Assembly: GCA_949448405.1 (NCBI GenBank)
Contig: CASTFX010000088.1
Span: forward strand, 1-5,606
DNA length: 5,606 nucleotides
Source: an uncultured Clostridia bacterium
Lineage (GTDB): Bacteria; Bacillota; Clostridia; TANB77; CAG-508
Direction of reading: 5' to 3'
Part shown: positions 1-5,606 of the stretch, piece after piece
Layout: each line of letters opens with the position of its first letter
Numbering within the stretch: the stretch's first letter is position 1
The notes under the pieces: model-generated
Told to the model about the DNA's origin: nothing
Database searches by the model: none
The model's input: the letters and a program-made list of their open reading frames with translations, nothing else
Made by a program: the position numbers and the translations under genes

Positions 1-895
1 GGTCCATAATTTCTTGAACTTGTTCTTCTGTTAAAGTACCGTTTTTTAAATCTCTTTCAAAATAGATATCAAGGAAAGTAGAAGTTCTACCAATACTCAT
101 AGCTGCACCATTTTGATCTTTGATAGCAGCAAGATATCCAAAATATAGCCATTGAACAGCTTCTTTTGCATTTGTTGCAGGTTTAGAAATATCAAATCCA
201 TATTTCATAGCCATTGCTTTTAAAGCTTCTAAAGCTCTAATTTGTTCTGCGAATTCTTCTCTTTCTCTAATTAATTCTTCTGTAAATTCATCATGATTTA
301 ATAAATCTACATAGTGTTTTCTTTCTTCAATTAGAACATCAACACCATAAAGTGCAATTCTTCTGTAATCTCCGATTATTCTACCACGGCCATATCCATC
401 AGGTAGACCTGTTATAAGGTGAGAACTTCTTGCAGCTCTTATATCTGCTGAATAAGCATCAAAAACACCATCATTATGTGTCTTTCTAGGACCATGGAAT
501 ATTGCATCAGTTTCAGGGTCAACTTCTTTACCAATAGCTTCACAAGACTTTTCAACTATTCTTACTCCACCAAAAGGCATAATTGCTCTTTTTAGTGGTG
601 CATCTGTTTGAAGACCTACTATTTCTTCAAGGTCTTTATCTATATATCCAGCATTATGGGCTGCGATAGTAGAAATTGTTTTAACATCAACGTCTAAAAC
701 TCCACCTTCAGAAGCTTTTTCTTTTTCAAATAACTTAAGAACTTCATCCCATAGTTTTTTTGTTTTCTCAGTAGTACCAGCTAAGAAAGAAGAATCTCCC
801 TCATATGGTGTATAATTGGTTTGAATGAAATTTCTTACATCAATCTCTTTTTCCCAATCTCCGCCTTGAAAACCATTCCAAGCATCAAATTTCAT
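1..895 (-). CDS. pflB: Pyruvate formate-lyase, N-terminal 298 residues (partial, cut by left window edge)
   Basis: This glycyl-radical enzyme cleaves pyruvate with CoA into acetyl-CoA and formate in the cytoplasm during anaerobic fermentation. I translated the minus strand by hand. It begins MKFDAWNGFQGGDW and stays open for 298 codons to the window edge. The PFL hallmark around residues 162-184 (TGLPDGYGRGRIIGDYRR, then IALYG) is nearly identical to known PFLs, and the N-terminal features FIQxNYTPYEGD, AHNAGYID and MPFGGVRIVEKSCEA also match. The family is usually about 740-760 residues, so the catalytic Cys-Cys pair and the C-terminal radical Gly lie outside the window. The ATG (893-895) is supported by GGAGGT at 902-907, six bases upstream. 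No in-frame CGG or other interruption is seen: the two CGGA strings I checked here sit across codon boundaries (ATC GGA and GGC GGA). The gene is transcribed divergently from pth. Confidence 0.97.
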   Translation of the reverse strand, partial: MKFDAWNGFQGGDWEKEIDVRNFIQTNYTPYEGDSSFLAGTTEKTKKLWDEVLKLFEKEKASEGGVLDVDVKTISTIAAHNAGYIDKDLEEIVGLQTDAPLKRAIMPFGGVRIVEKSCEAIGKEVDPETDAIFHGPRKTHNDGVFDAYSADIRAARSSHLITGLPDGYGRGRIIGDYRRIALYGVDVLIEERKHYVDLLNHDEFTEELIREREEFAEQIRALEALKAMAMKYGFDISKPATNAKEAVQWLYFGYLAAIKDQNGAAMSIGRTSTFLDIYFERDLKNGTLTEEQVQEIMD

Positions 896-929
896 AATTT
901 TACCTCCATAAATTTTTTAATTCGCATAT

Positions 930-958
930 ATTATACACCGTATGAGCAAAAATATCAA
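930..958 (-). promoter_or_regulatory. Sigma-A promoter of pflB
   Basis: Read on the minus strand, TTGATA (953-958) is followed 17 bases later by a perfect TATAAT (930-935). This lies about 35 bases upstream of the pflB start. Spacing and both boxes fit the vegetative sigma-A consensus. I see no clear Rex-type or CRP/FNR-type operator over it, although pfl genes are often redox-regulated. Confidence 0.8.
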
Positions 959-977
959 TATTTTAGAATAAAACTAC

Positions 978-1006
978 TTGTAAAAATAAATAAAACAATG
1001 TAAAAT
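978..1006 (+). promoter_or_regulatory. Sigma-A promoter of the pth-rng-bofA operon
   Basis: TTGTAA (978-983) and TAAAAT (1001-1006) are separated by 17 bases. They lie about 30 bases upstream of the pth start, with AAGGAGG (1020-1026) in between. The -35 boxes of this promoter and the opposing pflB promoter are only 19 bases apart, so the two polymerases load back to back. Confidence 0.72.
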
Positions 1007-1034
1007 AGATACATAGTTTAAGGAGGAAAGAAAA

Positions 1035-1593
1035 TTGTACTTAATAGTAGGACTAGGAAATCCAGAAGGAGAATATGCAAATACAAGACACAATGTTGGA
1101 TTTGATACGGTAAATGAGTTTGCACGTAGAAATGAAATAGAAATAAATAGAACAAAATACAATTCTCTATATGGACAAGGAATTGTAAAAAATGAAAAAG
1201 TAATAGTATTAAAACCACAAACATATATGAATTTAAGTGGGCAAGCTGTAAAAAGCTTCAAAGATTTTTATAAAATAGATGGAAAAAATATAATAATAAT
1301 CCATGATGATATAGATGTAAAAAGTGGAACAATAAAGATAAGAAAACTTGGAGGAGCAGGAACACATAATGGAATGAAATCAGTTGTTCACGAACTAAAT
1401 AATAAAGACTTTTATAGGATAAAAATAGGAGTTCGGAAATCCAGACGAAGAAATAGATTTAAAAGATTTTGTATTAGAAAAGATTGATAAGGAAGAAAGA
1501 AAAGTTTTAGATGGAGCAATAGAAAAAGCCGCAAAAGCAATAGAAGAAATAATTTCAAACGGAATTGATATAGCAATGAACAAATACAATTAA
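1035..1593 (+). CDS. pth: Peptidyl-tRNA hydrolase, read only with a +1 frameshift at codon 133
   Basis: Pth cleaves the ester bond of peptidyl-tRNAs that drop off ribosomes and so recycles tRNA; it is normally essential. The start is TTG, eight bases after AAGGAGG. Recognised Pth landmarks are GLGNPE (Asn9), TRHNVGFD with catalytic His19, TYMNLSG (Met65-Asn66), HDDID (Asp91) and THNGMKSV (Asn112), matching E. coli N10, H20, M67, D93 and N114. In frame 0 the protein turns basic after Val133 (RKSRRRNRF) and stops at a TGA (1485-1487) after 150 residues. Skipping C1434 gives GNPDEEIDLKDFVLEKIDK and an open frame of 52 codons to TAA at 1591-1593. The total of 185 residues is the normal family length, with the usual G-x-P motif at the joint. 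Either this is recoding or one base is an error; the gene identity is secure. It is the first gene of an operon, with rng starting 13 bases downstream. Confidence 0.93.
1431..1437 (+). other. Candidate +1 frameshift site in pth: GTT-CGG-A
   Basis: Val133 is GTT (1431-1433), the zero-frame A-site codon is CGG (1434-1436), and the +1 codon is GGA (1435-1437). Conserved Pth sequence ends at GTT in frame 0 and resumes at GGA in frame +1, which places the shift to within about one codon. An SD-like AGGAG (1427-1431) abuts the site, in the spirit of the SD element that stimulates the prfB +1 shift, though closer to the shift than in prfB. That the site is used in vivo is inference. Confidence 0.6.
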
Positions 1594-1606
1594 TATGGAG
1601 GAACAG

Positions 1607-2788
1607 ATGAAAGAAATATATATAAGTAAGAAAGGAAATCTTGCTCAAATAGTACTTTTGGAAAATGGAAATATACTTGAAAAATATGAAGACAACGACA
1701 AAAAGAGATGACTTGAAGGAAAAATATATTTAGGAAAAGTACAAAATGTATTACAAGGAATGCAAGCAGCATTTATTGACATTGGAGAAGATAGGAATAC
1801 TTTCATACATTTAAAAGATATTCTTCCAAAAGTAGATATAGTAAAACATAAAGAAGTAGAAGAAGAAAGCAACATAAAAAAGTTAGTAAAAGTAAATGAT
1901 AGAATATTAATACAAGTAAAAAGAGATGCAACAAATATGAAAGGAGCAAAAGTTTCAACACATATAAGTTTACCAAGCAGATACTTTGTATTAATGCCAA
2001 ATACAGAAATTAAAACAATTTCACAAAAAATAGAAGATACAAAAGAAAAGGCTAGGCTTACAGAGATAATAGAAGAAATATTGCCAGAAAGCTTTGGAGC
2101 AATTGTTAGAACATCTGCAATAGGCAAAAGTAAAGAAGAATTAGAAAAAGATTTACACAAATCAATAAAAGAATGGAATAGAATAGAAAAGACACAAAAA
2201 GATGAAAGTATCGAAGTTCCAACAGTAATATATGAAGGGCAAAGTTTTATAGAAAAGCTATTAATAGATTTAGTAGACAAAGATATACAGAAAATAGTTA
2301 TAAACAATAAATCATACTATAAAGAAGTAAAGAATATAATAGAAAGCCTAGAGGAAAATATAGAAATAGAACTTAAAGAAAATCAAGATATATTTAATAC
2401 TTATGATATAGATGACCAATTAGAGAAATTAACACAAAGAAAAATATGGCTTAAATGTGGAGGATTTATCACGATTGATAAAACTGAGGCATTAACAGCA
2501 ATAGACGTAAATTCAGGAAAATATATAGGAAATAAAAATCTAGAACAAACAGTTTTTAAAGTAAATAGTGAAGCAAGTATAGAAATTGCAAAACAATTGA
2601 GATTAAGAGATATAGGTGGAATAATCATCATAGATTATATAGACATGATAGATGAAGAACACAAGAAGCAAATAATAAAAGTTTTAGAAGAAAATCTAAA
2701 ACATGATAGGTCAAAAACACAAATAGTAGGATTTTCAAAACTTAATCTTTTAGAAATGACAAGAAAACATATGAAAGGAGGAGAATAG
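1607..2788 (+). CDS. rng: RNase G/E family endoribonuclease with an in-frame TGA at codon 35
   Basis: This Mg-dependent endoribonuclease acts in rRNA maturation and mRNA turnover. The ATG has GGAGG (1597-1601) five bases upstream. The reading frame is MKEIYISKKGNLAQIVLLEN and onward to DKKR, then TGA (1709-1711), then LEGKIYLGKVQNV running into GMQAAFIDIG without a frame change. Family landmarks are the S1 domain (about residues 36-125, with GMQAAFIDIG), the 5'-phosphate sensor in IVRTSAIGKS (Arg168-Thr169) and the catalytic aspartates in AIDVNSG (Asp300) and IIIDYIDM (Asp343). The aspartates are 43 residues apart, as in E. coli RNase E (303 and 346). The protein ends at about 393 residues, just after LLEMTRKHMKGGE, so the CPxC zinc-link and later C-terminal part seen in many homologues are absent. 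Starting at the downstream ATG (1760) would leave half an S1 domain and has only a weak ribosome binding site, so I prefer the full frame. Readthrough, reassignment, mutation or sequence error could explain the TGA. Confidence 0.92.
1709..1711 (+). other. In-frame TGA inside the rng S1 domain
   Basis: This is codon 35 of rng, in the context AGA-TGA-CTT. Conserved sequence flanks it in the same frame on both sides. UGA followed by C is a known weak termination context. By analogy with homologues, where this stretch reads like R-x-V-G-N-I-Y, the position usually carries a polar or small residue. A single base change from GGA, CGA, AGA or TGG would create it. TGG is the ordinary Trp codon in nearby genes, and no other in-frame TGA is needed elsewhere in the window. 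Confidence 0.75.
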
Positions 2789-2789
2789 T

Positions 2790-3030
2790 ATGACATTTGT
2801 ACCATATTTAGTAGCAGTACTAGTACTATTTCTAGTCTTAAAAATATTAGCTTTACCAATGAAACTCATAATAAAATTTATCATCAATGCAATAGTTCGG
2901 AGGAATAGTAATTTTTGCACTTGGATTTATAGGAATAGGGATAACTATAACTTGGGTATCAGCAGCAATAGTTGGAATTTTAGGAATACCAGGAGTAATC
3001 ATAGTTCTAATAATGCAATTTTTATTTTAA
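2790..3030 (+). CDS. bofA: BofA-family small membrane protein, read only with a +1 frameshift at codon 36
   Basis: In Bacillus, BofA holds the pro-sigma-K protease SpoIVFB inactive in the outer forespore membrane; clostridial homologues are common but less understood. The ATG follows GGAGGAG (2777-2783), which overlaps the end of rng. Residues 1-36 give a hydrophobic segment and a short basic stretch (PMKLIIKFIINAIV). In frame 0 the rest is polar and unlike any family member. Skipping C2898 gives GGIVIFALGFIGIGITITWV, then SAAIVGILGIPGVIIVLIMQ and FLF, ending at TAA 3028-3030. The total is 79 residues, against 87 in B. subtilis. The SGILGIPG-type motif and the hydrophobic C-terminal end match B. 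subtilis BofA closely. It is the last gene of the operon, before a terminator. The restored frame is convincing; the mechanism is open. Confidence 0.85.
2895..2901 (+). other. Candidate +1 frameshift site in bofA: GTT-CGG-A
   Basis: Val36 is GTT (2895-2897), the zero-frame A-site codon is CGG (2898-2900), and the +1 codon is GGA (2899-2901). The heptamer is identical to the one in pth. No SD-like sequence lies just upstream; GGAGG (2899-2903) lies downstream instead. In the same gene Val-Gly is also encoded as an uninterrupted GTTGGA (2971-2976), which serves as an internal control. Confidence 0.6.
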
Positions 3031-3050
3031 AATAATAACAATATAATAAG

Positions 3051-3105
3051 ATACACCATTAATAATTAGGAAATACATGCCTAAGAAATAATGGTGTATT
3101 TTAAT
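3051..3105 (+). terminator. Hairpin terminator after bofA
   Basis: The 11-bp stem ATACACCATTA (3051-3061) pairs with TAATGGTGTAT (3089-3099). Within its loop a second stem, TTAGG (3066-3070) with CCTAA (3080-3084), stacks across a symmetric 4+4 internal loop. A T-rich run (TTTTAATTT) follows. The position, 20 bases after the bofA stop, fits the end of the operon. The stem is less G+C-rich than a textbook terminator. Confidence 0.75.
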
Positions 3106-3122
3106 TTATTAAATTAGAAAAC

Positions 3123-3151
3123 TTGAATATTATGTAAAATTAATATATAAT
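3123..3151 (+). promoter_or_regulatory. Sigma-A promoter of the hydrolase gene
   Basis: TTGAAT (3123-3128), a 17-base spacer and a perfect TATAAT (3146-3151) lie about 55 bases before the hydrolase ATG. The promoter is downstream of the bofA terminator, so the hydrolase appears to be a separate transcription unit. Confidence 0.72.
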
Positions 3152-3207
3152 TAAAAAGTAACCCATAGATATGGAAAGCAGAAAAAACATGCAATGGAGT
3201 GATCTAT

Positions 3208-4005
3208 ATGGCTAGACGGAAAATAAAAGTGGGAGACCACTGGAAAGGAGTTGTCTACAAAGGCAAAAACATAGTCATCGTGCAAATAAAAGAAGGACAA
3301 GAGGAAGGAGTGTTTATTGGAAACGGACATTCAATCGAATTGGACGAAAACAACAACATTACATGGGCTGATCCTGGAATGAGGGAATTTAAACCAAGTA
3401 TAGGCAAAGAAAAAACAGAAACTGCAGTCTACGCATTTTACTTCATTCGGAAGGTAGCCAATTTAAGTGATTCGGCTAAGGAACTTGCAAAGTTCATTGA
3501 CAAGCAGAACTTTAACAGATTAGTTCTGGTTGGACACTCAAAATCTGGCATATGTGTAGAGGAAGTATGCGAGTATGTAAAAGCGATAATTGATGTCTGT
3601 GTTACAGTATCAACACCTCATGCAGGAACATTCAGTGCCTCAGGTAAGATATTCTCAGAAAGATTAAGAAGCTCAATACTTGCAAACGTTTATATGAAAA
3701 TATTTAGCGACCACCAAGTGGATAGAGACATATTGCCAGACAGCAATATAATAAAAAGTGTGCATGAGCCGAAATGCTTATTGCATGTTAATATTATATC
3801 TGTGCTTAAACTAAAAAAAGCGTGGAGAAGTCTGACGGATTTGGCTTCACTGTGGCTTGATAGGCGTGTTGGAATGTATGGAGATGCAATTGTTTCTGAG
3901 GAATCGCAAAGAGTAGATTGGACTGATATTGAAGTAAATCTTCACTGTTCTCATGCACGAAGCTTGGACAAAGCACTTGAATGGATTAGAAAGTATATTC
4001 TTTAA
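3208..4005 (+). CDS. Putative alpha/beta-hydrolase (lipase/esterase-like), possibly horizontally acquired
   Basis: This is a 265-residue cytoplasmic protein with no signal peptide. I chose ATG 3208, which has GGAG (3196-3199) eight bases upstream, over GTG 3199, which overlaps that same site. The alpha/beta-hydrolase fold is indicated by VLVGHSKSG, a G-x-S-x-G nucleophile elbow with Ser111; by VSTPHAGT, a strand-loop typical of lipase-like members; by GDAIVSEESQ with likely acid Asp226; and by LHCSHARSL with His246 or His249 as the base. The triad order Ser-Asp-His is canonical. The substrate cannot be named. Codon use differs from the neighbours, with more CTG, GGC, CAC, ACG and GCG, and two in-frame CGG Arg codons (3217-3219 and 3448-3450). 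Neither can be shifted +1 without soon meeting a stop. It is flanked by a terminator and promoter on the left and a GC-rich palindrome on the right, consistent with an inserted cassette. Confidence 0.82.
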   Translation: MARRKIKVGDHWKGVVYKGKNIVIVQIKEGQEEGVFIGNGHSIELDENNNITWADPGMREFKPSIGKEKTETAVYAFYFIRKVANLSDSAKELAKFIDKQNFNRLVLVGHSKSGICVEEVCEYVKAIIDVCVTVSTPHAGTFSASGKIFSERLRSSILANVYMKIFSDHQVDRDILPDSNIIKSVHEPKCLLHVNIISVLKLKKAWRSLTDLASLWLDRRVGMYGDAIVSEESQRVDWTDIEVNLHCSHARSLDKALEWIRKYIL

Positions 4006-4033
4006 TTTTGTAGACATGTTAACTTCATTAGCA

Positions 4034-4074
4034 AGAGTGGAGCTCCTGGGCATTATGCCCAGGAGCTCCACTCT
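4034..4074. repeat. Perfect 20-bp GC-rich inverted repeat with a one-base centre
   Basis: The left arm 4034-4053 begins AGAGTGGAGCTCC and is perfectly complementary to the right arm 4055-4074, with T4054 in the centre. Each arm contains GGAGCTCC, itself an 8-base palindrome. The block is far richer in G+C than its surroundings. It begins 28 bases after the hydrolase stop and could act as a transcription terminator, but no T-run follows on either strand. A mobile-element end or REP-like palindrome is also possible. Confidence 0.85.
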
Positions 4075-4097
4075 ATAAATATTAAGAGACAGAGCAA

Positions 4098-4126
4098 TTG
4101 ACATAATTTTGCAAAAATGTTAAAAT
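4098..4126 (+). promoter_or_regulatory. Sigma-A promoter of the tandem kinase gene
   Basis: A consensus TTGACA (4098-4103) is followed by a 17-base spacer and TAAAAT (4121-4126), about 30 bases before the ATG. An overlapping TATAAT (4126-4131) would need a 22-base spacer and is less likely to be the -10 box. Confidence 0.8.
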
Positions 4127-4157
4127 ATAATTTAAAGTTAATTATTATGGAGGAAAA

Positions 4158-5546
4158 ATGAGAGAAGATTTCAGACAGTTCTTAGTTAATAAAGCAGAAG
4201 AAGAACAAAAACTTGGAAAAATAATTGTTCTTTCTGGTATTTCGGGTTCTGGAAAAAATTTTATAGCAGATAGATTTGTAGAACAATATAATTGTATAAT
4301 GATTAATAAATATGTAACAAGACCTTTTAGAGAAAATGAGATATATAGAAAAAGAGAAGGAAAGGATGTTGGAATTAAAGCTGTTAGAGGAGAATATAAT
4401 GACGGAGAAAAGAGTGTTACTGATCAGGCAAACCTTGCTGAAATGAGAAAACAAGCATTTCTCAAATTAAGATTACCATTTGCATATATAAACTATGATA
4501 ATTACTATGGATTTTCAGCGGATGAAATTAATTCTTATGTAGAACATGGAAGAGATGTTGTAATTATTGTTAATGATATTGGGGTAATACGTGATTTAAA
4601 GAGTATATATGGCGGAAGCTGTATAGTATGCTATGTATATAGAGTAAATCCAAATAATAAAGATATATTTATGCAAATTGCAGGACAGAGACATGATACT
4701 ACAGAAAGCGCAGAAGCTAGGCAGAGACAAGCTGTCAAAGATTTTAACACATATTCAAATAATACAGCATTGTATGATTATACAATACTAAATACAGAAT
4801 TTGGTATGGAAGCAACTTCAAAGATGCTAGATAATATAATTTCTAGGGATATTAGTAGTATTCAAACCGAAAAACGTAAAAAACAAAATAATCCTAAACT
4901 GTATGCATATATTGGAAGTCCAGGCTCAGGAAAAGATGAGGCCCTAGAAATAATAAGAGTTCAAGGAATGTTACATTCTATTATTGTTCCAAAATGTACC
5001 ACAAGGCAAAGAAGAAAAGATGACGGAGAAGAAATGATTTGTCCAGGAGACCCAAAGTTTGATATAGACTCATGTGATATACAATATACTAATTATGGTA
5101 CTATATATGGAATAAATTCTGATGAAATACGTAAGAGATTAAATGATGGAATTTCTTCAAGTATCGTAGTTAGCAATGAAGAAGCATTGAGAGAATTAGA
5201 GAAGAGGTTTCCAGGCGAGCTAGTAAGAATATTTATTCAAGGACTATCAAAACAAGAATATATATTACAGCAGCAAGGACATTTAGAAGAACCTTATGTA
5301 GCAAGTCGTATAAAAGAATACGAGCAAGCTGATGATTTTTATCAAAGAAATTTAACTACAATTAATCATGTAATCATAAATACAGGAGATTCAAAAGATT
5401 TAAGAATGCAAATAGATAATATTGTTAATTCTTATGAGAGTGATAATATTTACTCGATAGAAGAACTTAGAAGATATTTAGATACAGCAAAACAATATAT
5501 TTCTAAATTTTCAGAAGGAATCTCACAAGAGGATGTAGAAAAATAA
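4158..5546 (+). CDS. Tandem guanylate kinase/PhnN-like P-loop protein with two kinase domains
   Basis: This 462-residue soluble protein has GGAGG (4149-4153) four bases before its ATG. It is an internal duplication. Domain 1 (about 20-230) has a P-loop GISGSGKN (27-34), VTRPFRENE with Arg55 and Arg58 like the GMP-binding TTRxxRxxE of guanylate kinase, YYGFSADEI (116-124), a strand VVIIVND (134-140) and a closing YDYTILN (206-212). Domain 2 (about 247-425) has GSPGSGKD (253-260), TTRQRRKDDGEE (Arg283, Arg286), YGTIYGINSDEI (313-324) and HVIIN (404-408). Both P-loops replace the usual Ser/Thr after Lys, by Asn34 and Asp260. The form GxSGSGKD is known from PhnN (ribose 1,5-bisphosphate kinase), and the YYG-xxxEI region also resembles PhnN. 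The substrate is unknown: a nucleotide or a phosphorylated sugar is plausible. A polar linker (about 231-246) joins the domains. The downstream gene starts 21 bases after the stop, so the two are probably cotranscribed. Confidence 0.8.
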   Translation: MREDFRQFLVNKAEEEQKLGKIIVLSGISGSGKNFIADRFVEQYNCIMINKYVTRPFRENEIYRKREGKDVGIKAVRGEYNDGEKSVTDQANLAEMRKQAFLKLRLPFAYINYDNYYGFSADEINSYVEHGRDVVIIVNDIGVIRDLKSIYGGSCIVCYVYRVNPNNKDIFMQIAGQRHDTTESAEARQRQAVKDFNTYSNNTALYDYTILNTEFGMEATSKMLDNIISRDISSIQTEKRKKQNNPKLYAYIGSPGSGKDEALEIIRVQGMLHSIIVPKCTTRQRRKDDGEEMICPGDPKFDIDSCDIQYTNYGTIYGINSDEIRKRLNDGISSSIVVSNEEALRELEKRFPGELVRIFIQGLSKQEYILQQQGHLEEPYVASRIKEYEQADDFYQRNLTTINHVIINTGDSKDLRMQIDNIVNSYESDNIYSIEELRRYLDTAKQYISKFSEGISQEDVEK

Positions 5547-5567
5547 ATATATATTAAGGAGTAAAAT

Positions 5568-5606
5568 ATGAGTAAAGAACTAATTGACGTATTAGATGAG
5601 AATGGA
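5568..5606 (+). CDS. Start of a further gene, possibly a Nudix hydrolase (partial, cut by right window edge)
   Basis: ATG 5568 follows GGAG (5558-5561) at a six-base spacing. Thirteen codons are visible: MSKELIDVLDENG. The pattern of a short strand followed by D-x-x-D-E-N-G resembles the start of many Nudix hydrolases, including isopentenyl-diphosphate isomerase-like ones, but the Nudix box would lie beyond the window, so this is only a suggestion. It is probably in one operon with the tandem kinase. Confidence 0.5.
   Translation, partial: MSKELIDVLDENG

Noticed and set aside
999..1014. TGTA/TACA inverted pair over the pth promoter as an operator.
   Set aside because: The arms are only four bases in AT-rich DNA, which is expected by chance.
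974..1261. Minus-strand open frames over pth, rng and the hydrolase, and the plus-strand frame 821-1003 over the pflB start.
   Set aside because: They lack ribosome binding sites and family resemblance; they are shadows of the real genes on the other strand.
1431..1437. GTTC as a phosphorothioate (Dnd) or methylation motif explaining the repeated heptamer.
   Set aside because: A modification motif would not explain why both copies coincide with a one-base frame break in conserved genes.
1709..1711. Selenocysteine at the rng TGA.
   Set aside because: Selenocysteine is not expected at this position of RNase G, and no SECIS-like hairpin is evident just downstream.
1760..2788. RNase G starting at ATG 1760, avoiding the TGA.
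   Set aside because: It would delete half of the S1 domain, while conserved coding sequence and a strong GGAGG lie upstream in the same frame.
3171..3215. Short frame ATG 3171 to TAG 3213-3215 (14 codons) upstream of and overlapping the hydrolase start, as a leader peptide.
   Set aside because: It has no ribosome binding site and no regulatory codon run or attenuator hairpin.

Overview
The window looks like a piece of a low-G+C Firmicutes chromosome, most likely an anaerobic Clostridia-type bacterium. The signs are A+T-rich codon use, strong GGAGG ribosome binding sites, near-consensus sigma-A promoters, an anaerobic pyruvate formate-lyase gene and a BofA-family gene (a family tied to endospore formation). 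Species cannot be named from the sequence alone.

Layout. The first 298 codons of pyruvate formate-lyase (pflB) lie on the minus strand (1-895) and run off the left edge. A 139-base gap holds two divergent promoters, one for pflB and one for a plus-strand operon pth - rng - bofA (1035-3030) that closes with a hairpin terminator (3051-3105). A compositionally different, probably acquired alpha/beta-hydrolase gene (3208-4005) follows with its own promoter, then a perfect GC-rich 20-bp inverted repeat (4034-4074). Another promoter drives a tandem two-domain guanylate kinase/PhnN-like protein (4158-5546). The first 13 codons of a further gene, possibly Nudix, reach the right edge.

The striking point is that all three genes of the pth-rng-bofA operon are interrupted, yet each is fully conserved on both sides of its interruption. 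pth and bofA each need a +1 frameshift at the identical heptamer GTT-CGG-A: skipping the C gives Val-Gly and restores the whole family sequence. rng has one in-frame TGA, followed by C, inside its S1 domain. pth is normally essential, so these are unlikely to be simple decay. Two explanations remain. One is recoding: rare or poorly decoded CGG stalls the ribosome and GGA is read in the +1 frame, with readthrough or reassignment of UGA. The other is a systematic sequence error. The intact hydrolase uses CGG in frame twice as Arg, which either argues against obligatory shifting at CGG or fits a gene recently imported from a host that reads CGG normally.

Functionally, pth (recycling of peptidyl-tRNA) and rng (RNA processing) are translation and RNA housekeeping, and bofA is a small membrane protein. 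The hydrolase and tandem kinase are accessory genes, each with its own promoter.
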